From: Gemmiger formicilis
GTDB taxonomy: Bacteria; Bacillota; Clostridia; Oscillospirales; Ruminococcaceae
Direction of reading: 5' to 3'
Length of the DNA stretch: 64,000 nt
Assembly (NCBI RefSeq): GCF_018784445.1
Contig: NZ_WQOH01000004.1
Location: 402,330 to 466,329 of the forward strand
Below are positions 24,363-33,617 of the stretch, piece by piece (within the stretch, counting starts at the first letter, position 1; the number at the start of each line of letters is the position of its first letter). The notes under the pieces were generated by a model, which saw only the letters and a program-made list of their open reading frames with translations, did not search any database and had not been told where the DNA came from. A program made the translations under genes and the position numbers.

Positions 24363-24911
24363 ATGAACTACGCCACCATCAAATATTGTGATATTGCCAA
24401 CGGGGAAGGGGTGCGCACCAGCCTGTTTGTCTCGGGCTGCCGCCGCCATTGCCCCAACTGTTTCAACGCAGTGGCGTGGGATTTCAACTATGGCGCGCCC
24501 TTTACCGACGCGGTGAAGGAGCAAATCATCGAGAGCCTGGCCCCCGGCTACATCAACGGTCTGTCGCTGCTGGGCGGTGAGCCGCTGGAGCCGGAAAACC
24601 AGCATGCGCTGCTGCCCTTTATCAAAGAGGTAAAGGCCCGCTGCCCGGGTAAGACCATCTGGTGCTACACCGGCAACAATCTCGAACACGAGGTCTGGCA
24701 GCCCGGCTGCGGCCGCTGCGAGGTCACGGACGAGTTCCTACAATATATAGATGTGCTGGTGGACGGCGAATTTGTGCAGGACAAGTATGATATCAGCCTG
24801 CGGTTCCGCGGTTCGAGCAACCAGCGCATCATTGACATGAACAAGACCCGCGCGGCGGGAAAGATCGTCCTTTGGCAGGACGACCCGATTTTTGCGGATC
24901 ACAAGATGTAA
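24363..24911 (+). CDS. nrdG: Anaerobic ribonucleotide reductase activating protein
   Basis: Radical-SAM enzyme that installs the glycyl radical on NrdD. The cluster motif is CRRHCPNC (about residues 26-33), followed by the glycine-rich LLGGEPLEPEN (about 72-82) for SAM binding and a later CGRCEVTDEF. 182 aa is typical. GGAG lies 8 bp before ATG 24363; in-frame ATGs upstream (24312 and others) lack ribosome sites. It is divergent from nrdD across a 421-bp control region rather than in the common nrdDG operon, which explains the shared regulator sites. Confidence 0.95.
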   Translation: MNYATIKYCDIANGEGVRTSLFVSGCRRHCPNCFNAVAWDFNYGAPFTDAVKEQIIESLAPGYINGLSLLGGEPLEPENQHALLPFIKEVKARCPGKTIWCYTGNNLEHEVWQPGCGRCEVTDEFLQYIDVLVDGEFVQDKYDISLRFRGSSNQRIIDMNKTRAAGKIVLWQDDPIFADHKM

Positions 24912-25029
24912 CGGAGGCGGCCGCGGGCGGATATGGAGTCCGCTCCTGCGAACCGCAAGGCCGAGGTGCAGGGGCCGCACATATGAGGCCCACAGCCCTG
25001 CGGTAAGAAGCCGTCTGCCTTCCACGCGA

Positions 25030-25049
25030 GGGCCGGGCATGCCCGGCCC
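25030..25049. repeat. REP-like palindrome
   Basis: GGGCCGGGCATGCCCGGCCC, identical to the 19923 copy. The rest of the 184-bp nrdG-MATE gap shows nothing else coding. Confidence 0.8.
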
Positions 25050-25095
25050 CTACACCTCTGCCATATTTCAAAAATAGGAGCAATAATCATCTACT

Positions 25096-26472
25096 ATGTC
25101 CACCCCCGCTAAATCCAAATCCATGACCGAAGGGCCATTGGCCAAACAAATTCTGCTGGTCAGTCTGCCGCTGGCCCTGTCTAACCTTTTACAAATTCTG
25201 TTCAACCTGTCCGATGTTGCCGTTGTGGGCCGCTTTGCAGGCTCCACGGCGCTGGGCGCAGTCGGCTCCACGGCAACGTTCGTCACGCTGTTCACCGGCT
25301 TTCTTATCGGCCTCAGCAACGGTATCAATGTGCTGGTGGCGCGGTTTTACGGTGCCAGGCACCCCAAGGACGTCAGCAAGACCGTCCATTCGGCGTTGCT
25401 GGTCAGCCTGGCGGCGGGTGTGCTGCTGCTGTTTATCGGTCTGGTCGGCTCGCCCGCGCTGCTGCGGCTGTTGAATACCAAAGAGGACCTGCTCCCCGGT
25501 GCCATTTTGTACCTGCGCGTCTACTTTTTGGGTATGCCCGCGCTGGCGCTCTATAACTTCGGCAACGCTGTGTTCAGCGCCATCGGCGATACCAAGAAAC
25601 CGCTAACCTATCTTTCTATCGCAGGTGCGCTGAATATTGTGTTGAACCTGTTCTTCGTCATCGTCTGCAAGCTCGATGTCGCGGGTGTGGCGCTGGCCAG
25701 CACGATTGCCCAGTGCGTTTCGGCGGGGCTGATCCTGCACGCGCTGACAAAAGTCCGGGACTGCTATGCGCTGGACTTTCACAAGATAAAATTAGACATT
25801 CCAACGACAAAACGCATTTTGCTGCTGGGGATTCCGGCAGGCTTCCAGAACGCGGTTTTCGCTATCGCCAACCTGTTTATCCAGGCGGGCGTCAACTCTT
25901 TCGACTCGCTGATGGTCAAGGGCAACTCGGCCGCCGCCAACGCGGATGCCCTGATTTATGACGCTATGGCGGCGTTTTACATGGCCTGCGCCAGCTTTAT
26001 GAGCCAGAACTACGGTGCGGGCAAGCTGGACCGCGTAAAGAAAAGCTACTTCATCGCGCTGGCCTACTCCTTTGGGCTGGGCGCGGTGCTGGGCGGTGGG
26101 CTGCTGGTGTTCGGCCGCCAGTTCCTTGCGCTGTTCACCACCGAGAGTGCCGTCATCGACGCAGGCATGAAGCGCATCATGGTCATGGGCTGGGCCTACT
26201 GCATCTCGGCTTTCATGGACTGCACGATTGCCGCCTCCCGCGGGCTGGGCCAGACCATCGGCCCCACCGTTATCGTTATTCTGGGGTCCTGCGTATTCCG
26301 CGTGGCGTGGGTCTACACGATCTTCGCCCACTTCCACACGATTCCCTCGCTGTACCTGCTGTATCCCTGCTCCTGGGCGCTGACTGCCGCCGCAGAGATC
26401 GCCTATTTTGTCTTTGCCTACCGCCAGTCCGTCCAGTGCTTGCAGCAGCGCGACGCCCTGGCGCGCCTGTAA
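25096..26472 (+). CDS. MATE-family efflux transporter
   Basis: A 458-aa membrane exporter driven by Na+ or H+, of the MATE (DinF/NorM) type. Twelve hydrophobic segments are seen. The first half starts with the typical PLAKQILLVSLPLALSNLLQILFNLSDVAVVGRF, the signature of the family. The second repeat includes GIPAGFQNAVFAIANLFIQAGVNSF. Conserved features MSQNYGAGK and GLGQTIGPT are present. The substrate is unknown: drugs, metabolites or cell-wall precursors are all possible. Start 25096 has an AGGAG about 14 bp upstream, a little far. Confidence 0.9.
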   Translation: MSTPAKSKSMTEGPLAKQILLVSLPLALSNLLQILFNLSDVAVVGRFAGSTALGAVGSTATFVTLFTGFLIGLSNGINVLVARFYGARHPKDVSKTVHSALLVSLAAGVLLLFIGLVGSPALLRLLNTKEDLLPGAILYLRVYFLGMPALALYNFGNAVFSAIGDTKKPLTYLSIAGALNIVLNLFFVIVCKLDVAGVALASTIAQCVSAGLILHALTKVRDCYALDFHKIKLDIPTTKRILLLGIPAGFQNAVFAIANLFIQAGVNSFDSLMVKGNSAAANADALIYDAMAAFYMACASFMSQNYGAGKLDRVKKSYFIALAYSFGLGAVLGGGLLVFGRQFLALFTTESAVIDAGMKRIMVMGWAYCISAFMDCTIAASRGLGQTIGPTVIVILGSCVFRVAWVYTIFAHFHTIPSLYLLYPCSWALTAAAEIAYFVFAYRQSVQCLQQRDALARL

Positions 26473-26487
26473 GGGGAGGGGAGAGGT

Positions 26488-26646
26488 ATGGACACCAAAG
26501 CCACCATTTCCGCCGCGCCAAAAGAACTGACCGACCGCCAACTCGTCAACACGCCCATCGGCCCGGTCTGCATGAGCCGCACCGAGTACGAGCTGTACCG
26601 GGCAGAACTGGAACTGCGCAAAGCCAAGGAAACGCAGCGTTTATAA
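26488..26646 (+). CDS. Small protein, 52 aa, unknown
   Basis: ATG at 26488 follows GGGGAGGGGAGAGG and lies 15 bp after the MATE stop. The product is hydrophilic: a Thr/Ala-rich start, a central VNTPIGPVCMSRTEYE, then a helical, charged C terminus (LYRAELELRKAKETQRL). No family recognised. The ribosome site, spacing and following terminator support a real gene co-transcribed with the exporter. Confidence 0.6.
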   Translation: MDTKATISAAPKELTDRQLVNTPIGPVCMSRTEYELYRAELELRKAKETQRL

Positions 26647-26652
26647 CACGTC

Positions 26653-26694
26653 AGGCCCCCGGACGTGCTGGCAGACAGCAGCGCCCGGGGGCCT
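26653..26694 (+). terminator. Terminator after the 52-aa gene
   Basis: AGGCCCCCGG (26653-26662) pairs with CCGGGGGCCT (26685-26694), then TGTCTTTC. Confidence 0.75.
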
Positions 26695-26714
26695 TGTCTT
26701 TCAGTATATAGAAG

Positions 26715-26759
26715 CACCCCGCCCGCACATCACGAAAACCGTGACGTGCGGGCGGGGTG
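26715..26759 (-). terminator. Terminator of pckA
   Basis: A 19-bp stem, CACCCCGCCCGCACATCAC (26715-26733) with 26741-26759, one mismatch, loop GAAAACC; it lies 33 bp past the pckA stop on the minus strand. Confidence 0.75.
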
Positions 26760-26791
26760 TTATGCTATGATTTTAAGCGCAGTCGCTCAAA

Positions 26792-28396
<1,605 letters not shown>

Positions 28397-28967
28397 GTTT
28401 ACATATACCTCTTTCTCTATACTTTTGGCTGAATGGGGCAACAGGGGTCTAAGTCAGCCTCCTAGTGCCCCATCCTGACATTTATTATACAAAGATTTTG
28501 CCGCAAAAGCAAGGCCAAATTCTTTCAAAGATTGTGACATTATTGTAAAATAGTTTGAATTTGGTAAAGCCTCCCTTGTCAAAGGGAGGTGCCGAGCTTT
28601 GCGAGGCGGAGGGATTCCTGCCCGGTTGCCGGGAAAGCGGCATTAAAGGCCAGGCTGCAAGAATCCCTCCGGCCGCCTTCGGCGTCCACCTCCCTTTGAC
28701 AAGGGAGGCTTCCCACCCTGCCATGTAGGGGGCGGCGTCCCCGATGCCCCGCGGACTGTGCCGGGCGAGCGGAGCGAAGGGGAGGAGGAGCTTTTGCATC
28801 CCCTTTACCGCCGCTTTCCCCCAAAAATTCCCCTTTTTGTAAAAAATCCACAAGAATATTTATGTATATTCTGTGAAATTGCGAATAGCCTTACCCCCCC
28901 GGGTGGTAAAATATGGGTATTCGTTGAAACTGTATTTGACAGTTTTGAAAAATTAGGAGGAATTTAA
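28397..28967. repeat. Intergenic region with a 143-bp MITE-like inverted repeat
   Basis: At 28568-28710 an element begins AGCCTCCCTTGTCAAAGGGA and ends with the inverse (28687-28710). The ends themselves contain inner palindromes (CCTCCCTTgtcAAAGGGAGG). A GGCGGCGTCCCC-type motif (about 28727-28755) also seen near 48905 follows. Upstream of the next gene, TTGTAA/TATGTATATT near 28838-28870 may be a promoter. Confidence 0.7.
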
Positions 28968-30452
28968 ATGAAAGACAACCGAACATCGGTCAAGCGCAGC
29001 CTGTTTGTCAGCGCCATTGCCCTGACGCTGACCGCTGCGCTGCTGATCGGGTCAACCTTTGCGTGGTTTACGAGCACGGCATCCACCGGTGTCAACAAGA
29101 TTGAATCCGGCAATCTGAAAGTGGATATTATCGGCGCGGACAGCGATTCTCATATTGAGAAGCTGAACTTCACCAAAGCTGCTACGACGGATGCAGAAGC
29201 TGACGAAGAGATTCTCTGGGAGCCGGGCGGCCGTTATCTGACCGAGGGCTTCAGAATTGCCAACAAGGGCAATCTGGCTTTGAAGTGGAAAGCACAGGTC
29301 AACAAGGGCACTACCGCCGCCAATGAGGGTAATTTCGATCTGTTGGATGTTATCGACTTCTATCTGGTAACAAGCAAAGATGTGGACGATATGGGAACTG
29401 CGCTTGACGAGTTCACCGGGAATCTGAAAAAGACCGAAACCAGCGATGTATATTACATCAAGGGCGTGATGAAGACCAATGCCGACAATAACTATCAGGG
29501 CCTGACGCTGGACGGCATCACCATTACCGTTTGCGCTACTCAGGATACTGTTGAGAACGACAGCTTTGACAACACCTATGATACAGATGCTGAATATCCT
29601 ATTTCAGTTACAACGGGAGACGAACTGCAGGCCATTGTGAGCGATGCAACAGCTCCTGTCAATATCGTGCTGGCGAACGACATTACGACCAACAACTTCG
29701 TCATCCCTGCGGATAAGGATGTAACCCTGGATTTGAATGGTCGCACTGTAAAGAATGCTGAATCGCACACCATTCTGAATCAAGGCCATCTTACTCTGAC
29801 AGATTCAAGCGCAGATAAAAGCGGTCAAATCATCTCCTGCAAGGACGACACTGCAGCACTTCGCAACGGAGATAATGCAGTCTGTGTAGTCGAGGGCGGA
29901 ACAATTTCTCGTGACGGGGCCGATGGAAATACATGGCACACTGTGGAAAACTTTGGTACCATGACCTTCAACGGCGGTAAAGTGATTGCTAATGACGGTA
30001 AATCATTTGCTATTGTCAACGGTTGGAATTATATACCCGTACCCGGCGAACAAAAAGCTACCATGACGATCAACGACATCGAAATGACTGCCAGTCCAAA
30101 CGGTTTTAAAAACTGCGCTGGTGGCACTCTGACAATGAACGGTGGCACATTACGTTGTACTACCGGTTACTGGGGATTGTCCAATGACTCAACCGGTGTT
30201 GCAACGATTAACGGCGGCAAAATCATTTCTGACGAATACATTGCCATTTCCGACGGCGGTGCAAAGATGGAGATCAACGGTGGTACATTTACCGGCCCTC
30301 AGGGAAGCCTTTATGTGCAGAATTGGGCGAAGGATACAGTCGTAAAAGGCGGTAGCTATCAGAATGAGACAGTGGAGTTTATGCAGAGTTGTTGTCCTAA
30401 AGGCTATACAGCTAAGCCTGAAGGCGATATGGTTGTCGTAAGCAAGGATTGA
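28968..30452 (+). CDS. SipW-dependent secreted beta-helix protein
   Basis: A 494-aa secreted protein. It starts with a long basic region and hydrophobic core (LFVSAIALTLTAALLIGSTFAWFTS), the SipW-type signal seen in TasA and camelysin. A TasA-like beta domain follows to about residue 200 (IESGNLKVDI, EPGGRYLTEGFRIANKGNLALKW). Residues about 215-494 form a repetitive right-handed beta-helix-like domain: LDLNGRTVKN, LTMNGGTLRC, INGGKIIS, INGGTFTGP. The last part (FMQSCCPKGYTAKPEGDMVVVSKD) resembles the C terminus of the signal peptidase at 32409. No sorting signal is seen, so it may be released or form fibres. AGGAGG precedes the ATG. Confidence 0.82.
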   Translation: MKDNRTSVKRSLFVSAIALTLTAALLIGSTFAWFTSTASTGVNKIESGNLKVDIIGADSDSHIEKLNFTKAATTDAEADEEILWEPGGRYLTEGFRIANKGNLALKWKAQVNKGTTAANEGNFDLLDVIDFYLVTSKDVDDMGTALDEFTGNLKKTETSDVYYIKGVMKTNADNNYQGLTLDGITITVCATQDTVENDSFDNTYDTDAEYPISVTTGDELQAIVSDATAPVNIVLANDITTNNFVIPADKDVTLDLNGRTVKNAESHTILNQGHLTLTDSSADKSGQIISCKDDTAALRNGDNAVCVVEGGTISRDGADGNTWHTVENFGTMTFNGGKVIANDGKSFAIVNGWNYIPVPGEQKATMTINDIEMTASPNGFKNCAGGTLTMNGGTLRCTTGYWGLSNDSTGVATINGGKIISDEYIAISDGGAKMEINGGTFTGPQGSLYVQNWAKDTVVKGGSYQNETVEFMQSCCPKGYTAKPEGDMVVVSKD

Positions 30453-30483
30453 TTATTGTATAAGTCCAAACCCCTTTCCAAGT

Positions 30484-30689
30484 CCTCTCACTCCTCGGAG
30501 TGAGAGGCAATCAAAGGGCATAGGCGAGGGCATATGTCTTTAGATTGCTATGATGCAAACGCGGAAAGTCTGCGTTTGCATTTACATCCTGATTTGCTTT
30601 TCTCATCTTATCCTTTCTAAATTTGCCGTCCCCTCCCCGGAGGGGCGGCAAGCAAAGGGCGCAAACTGTATCGTTTACGCCCTTTGCTT
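30484..30689 (+). terminator. Four successive hairpins between the first two SipW-locus genes
   Basis: CCTCTCACTCC/GGAGTGAGAGG (30484-30507), ATGCAAACGC/GCGTTTGCAT with TTTACAT after it (30553-30581), GCCGTCCCCTCC/GGAGGGGCGGC (30625-30649), and AAGCAAAGGGCG/CGCCCTTTGCTT (30650-30689). At least the second looks like a terminator, so downstream genes may have reduced or separate transcription. Confidence 0.6.
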
Positions 30690-30722
30690 GCTGTAAAATA
30701 AAACCTTAAAAGGATGCTTTTT

Positions 30723-31862
30723 ATGCCAAATCCCAATCGCAAGACCCTATTGCGGGCGCTCTGCCTGACGGCGGCGGGTTCGGCGCTGTTTGCATCGCTG
30801 TATGTGGGCAGTACGTCGGCCTATTTCACCAGCACCGCCACCGTGCAGGTCGCCGATATCCAGGCCGGCACTTGGGCCGGGCAATCTGACGACCCCGAGG
30901 CGGACGCCCCCGTATTCCTCGACGAGGAAACCATAGCCCCCGACACCCAGCTGGCTGCCGCGCCGACCCCCGCCGCACGGACTGCGGAGGAACCTGCGGC
31001 CACGCCGTCCCCCACGGCAGAACCGACTGCCACGCCGGAACCTACGCCCACGGCTACGCCGGAACCTACCGCCGAACCGACACCGGAACCGACGGCTGAA
31101 CCTACCCCGGAACCCACCGTGACCCCCGAGGCCACCGCCGCGCCCGAAACCAAATCCGCACAAAGTGAAAAAACCACCCAGGCTGGTCCGGTTGCCTTTG
31201 CCGCACCCGCCCGCACAGCCCACCGCGCCCCGCAAAAGCAGGCCACGCTGGAGCTGTACCGCGGCAATGCCAGTGCGGCACAGGCTTTCGCCCTGCCCAA
31301 TATGCTGCCCGGCGACACTGCCGAGAAAGAGTTCACCGTCAACGTCTCCCACCGGGGCAAGGTGACGCTCTACTTCTCTGCCGGGCCGGACGATGTTACC
31401 GCGCCCCTTGCGGGCGGCTTGCAGCTGACTGTGACCTGCAACAACACCCAGCTGTACAGCGGCACCTTTGCCGATGTGCCCGCCGTTTTGCCGGTGGATG
31501 TGCCCGGCACAGCCGCCGATACCACCGATGCCATGACCTACCGCGTCACCGTCGCCCTGCCGACCAGCGCGGGCAACGAGTACCAGAACTTGACCATGAC
31601 CGCCGATTTGAATTGGTGGGTGGACGAGCTTGCGCCTGCGCCGGGCACGGACCCGGCAGCGTCTGACAGCACCGCCACGTCGGGCGGTGCCACCGGGCAG
31701 CTGACCGGCAAACCCGGTTTTGTAAAAGCGCTGACCGCAATGCCCCAGACCTCCGACAGTTTCCCGCTGGCGGTCGTGGTGGTCATTATGGCCGTTTCTG
31801 CCATTGCACTGGCCGCACTGGTCATTGCCAAGCGAAAGGGGGATGACCATGAACGCAAGTGA
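30723..31862 (+). CDS. SipW-type surface protein with Pro/Thr repeats and PQTSD sorting signal
   Basis: A 379-aa cell-wall protein. The SipW-like signal (about residues 8-35) ends in SAYFTSTATVQVADIQAGTW. A low-complexity stalk rich in Pro, Thr, Glu and Ala (about 85-145, units such as PEPTAEPT) comes next. A beta domain follows (about 170-300: LPGDTAEKEFTVNVSHRGKVTLYFS, then NLTMTADLNWWVDE). The C terminus has MPQTSD, a membrane segment and a basic tail KRKGDDHERK, a variant LPXTG sorting signal with Ser for Gly. I start at 30723, with AAAGGA upstream; the ATG at 30714 overlaps that site. It overlaps the next gene by 14 bp. Confidence 0.78.
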   Translation: MPNPNRKTLLRALCLTAAGSALFASLYVGSTSAYFTSTATVQVADIQAGTWAGQSDDPEADAPVFLDEETIAPDTQLAAAPTPAARTAEEPAATPSPTAEPTATPEPTPTATPEPTAEPTPEPTAEPTPEPTVTPEATAAPETKSAQSEKTTQAGPVAFAAPARTAHRAPQKQATLELYRGNASAAQAFALPNMLPGDTAEKEFTVNVSHRGKVTLYFSAGPDDVTAPLAGGLQLTVTCNNTQLYSGTFADVPAVLPVDVPGTAADTTDAMTYRVTVALPTSAGNEYQNLTMTADLNWWVDELAPAPGTDPAASDSTATSGGATGQLTGKPGFVKALTAMPQTSDSFPLAVVVVIMAVSAIALAALVIAKRKGDDHERK

Positions 31863-32391
31863 TCCCCGCGCTTACCGCCGCGCCGCGCTGCTGACGCTGC
31901 TGCTGGCCGCCGTGCTGGCGGTCGTGACCTGCGCTGTGGGCCTGACCCGGGTGCAGGTGCCCCAAAACCGCTTTACCACCGGCACCGTCGCCATTGACCT
32001 GAACGGCGGCAAGCCGATTTTGACCGAGGATGAATATTTGTTTGAACCGGGCATGACGGTCAACAAGGATTTCACCCTGTCCAATACCGGCACGGCGGAT
32101 GTGTACTATAAGCTCTATTTCCGCGACGTGAGCGGCGAGCTGGCCGATGTGCTGGAAGTGACGCTGACCGACGGCAGCGACGTTTTGTACACCGGCACGT
32201 TGGCCGGGCTGACCCGCAGCACCGCCGCCACGGCCCCCGCTGTGCTGGCCGTGGGCCAGGCCAGGACCATGCAAGCGTCGTTCCACTGCCCGGAAAACAC
32301 CGGCAACACCGCCCAGCAGACCCGCATGAGCTTTGTGCTGTGTGCCGACGCTGTGCAGACCAAGAACAACCCGACCGGACTTTTTGATTGA
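31849..32391 (+). CDS. TasA/camelysin-like SipW substrate
   Basis: A 180-aa secreted protein. A basic N terminus and hydrophobic core (ALLTLLLAAVLAVVTCAVG, about residues 12-30) lead into RFTTGTVAIDLNGGKP, the conserved start of mature TasA-like proteins. EPGMTVNKDFTLSNTGTADVYYKLYF (about 67-92) is the best match to the TasA/CalY beta fold. It has no sorting signal, so it may be a fibre subunit. ATG 31849 has AAAGGGGG 7 bp upstream. It is coupled to the gene before (14-bp overlap) and 17 bp ahead of the signal peptidase, as in tapA-sipW-tasA-type operons. Confidence 0.8.
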   Translation: MNASDPRAYRRAALLTLLLAAVLAVVTCAVGLTRVQVPQNRFTTGTVAIDLNGGKPILTEDEYLFEPGMTVNKDFTLSNTGTADVYYKLYFRDVSGELADVLEVTLTDGSDVLYTGTLAGLTRSTAATAPAVLAVGQARTMQASFHCPENTGNTAQQTRMSFVLCADAVQTKNNPTGLFD

Positions 32392-32408
32392 TAACACGAG
32401 GAATCTTT

Positions 32409-33554
32409 ATGAAAAAAGCGGCGGACAAATTTGTCCGTATCTTTGCAGCAGTGCTGGCGGTTTTATCCGTCAGCATTTTGCTGTTTACTTTGGTATCCAC
32501 CCTGTTTTTGAACCGCACGGATAAAGAGTGGTTCGGCTACAAGGCGTTCATCGTCCTGTCCGATTCGATGTCGGTAACGGATTTCAGCGCGGGCGATTTG
32601 GTTTTTGTGCGCCATGTGGACCCCAGCACCCTGCAGCCGGGGGATATCATTGCTTTTACCAGCCGCAACGACAGCAACTACGGCGATACCGTCACCCACA
32701 AGATACGCGCCCTGACCACCACTGCCGACGGCGCACCGGGGTTTACCACCTACGGCACGACCACCGATACCGACGATGAAGCCGTTGTGCCGTATAGTGA
32801 TGTGATTGGCCGGTATGCCGGGCATCTGCCGAAGGTGGGGCTGTTCTTTAACTTTTTGAAAACGACGCCCGGGTATCTGCTGTGTATCTTTTTGCCCTTT
32901 GCCCTGCTGATCCTCTCGCAGGCGGTGCAGACGGTACGGTTGTTCAGGGCCTACCGCCGCGAACAGGCCGGGGCCGGGGACAGCGATGCCTTTGCCCTGC
33001 CGGAGCCGCAGAGCGGGGCCGAGATCGCCGCACGGCTGGCGGCGGGGGAGGATGTCACCTTGCAGGCCGACACCGCCTTTACCGACGCCGACGGCCATTG
33101 CATAGACTGTGTGATCGCCCCCGGCAAGGCCGCCGCCCTGCACTTGAACGGCCACCGCCTGAAAGGCACGATACAGCTGGCCGACGGCGCGGCCCTGACA
33201 GTACATGGCAAAGGCATGATACAGGCTACCGCCCGCAGCCACAGCCGCGCAGGCTGCCCCATTTACGCCCGCGGGCAGGGCTGCCGCGTGGACCTGTACG
33301 GCGGCCGCTATCTGGGCGGTGCCGGGTCTTGTGCCGTCTGTGCGGCGGCGGGGCAGGTGATTTTGCACGGCGGCCTGTACGCCGTAAAGGGCGACAGCGC
33401 CGACCACCTGCTGTACAGTGTAGGGGATGGGGCCATCACCGTAGAGGGCGGGCGGTTTGTCGGGTTTGACCCTGCGGCCTGCCTTGCGCCCGGCAGAACC
33501 ACGGCGGCGCAGGAAACGGACAAGGGCATTTTGTACGTAGTGAAAGAACTATAA
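32409..33554 (+). CDS. sipW: SipW-type signal peptidase I with a C-terminal beta-helix-like extension
   Basis: A 381-aa protein. Residues 1-160 are a typical SipW/ER-type signal peptidase: anchor (about 10-32), catalytic Ser in VLSDSMSV (about 53), GDLVFVRHV and GDIIAFTSR boxes, and the second catalytic residue His in TVTHKI (SipW uses His in place of Lys). A second membrane span (about 152-177) is followed by a basic stretch. Residues about 195-381 form an added domain, unusual for SipW: repeated LHLNGHRLKG, LTVHGKG, VDLYGGRY, VILHGGLY, ITVEGGRF units ending ETDKGILYVVKEL. It aligns by eye with the beta-helix domain of the protein at 28968. By topology it would face the cytoplasm. Start 32409 has GAGGA upstream. 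Confidence 0.85.
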   Translation: MKKAADKFVRIFAAVLAVLSVSILLFTLVSTLFLNRTDKEWFGYKAFIVLSDSMSVTDFSAGDLVFVRHVDPSTLQPGDIIAFTSRNDSNYGDTVTHKIRALTTTADGAPGFTTYGTTTDTDDEAVVPYSDVIGRYAGHLPKVGLFFNFLKTTPGYLLCIFLPFALLILSQAVQTVRLFRAYRREQAGAGDSDAFALPEPQSGAEIAARLAAGEDVTLQADTAFTDADGHCIDCVIAPGKAAALHLNGHRLKGTIQLADGAALTVHGKGMIQATARSHSRAGCPIYARGQGCRVDLYGGRYLGGAGSCAVCAAAGQVILHGGLYAVKGDSADHLLYSVGDGAITVEGGRFVGFDPAACLAPGRTTAAQETDKGILYVVKEL

Positions 33555-33594
33555 AAAGCGAGGGACGCACCGCAATAGGTGCGTCCCTCGCTTT
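33555..33594. terminator. Terminator of the SipW locus
   Basis: AAAGCGAGGGACGCACC (33555-33571) pairs perfectly with 33578-33594; loop GCAATA. It may also serve the convergent peptidase gene. Confidence 0.88.
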
Positions 33595-33617
33595 CGTATG
33601 AATTATGTAGGAATTAT

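Noticed and set aside
30985-31160. Pro/Thr/Glu repeat as a non-coding repeat array
   Set aside because: Codon-phased repeat inside a complete surface-protein gene with signal peptide and sorting signal.
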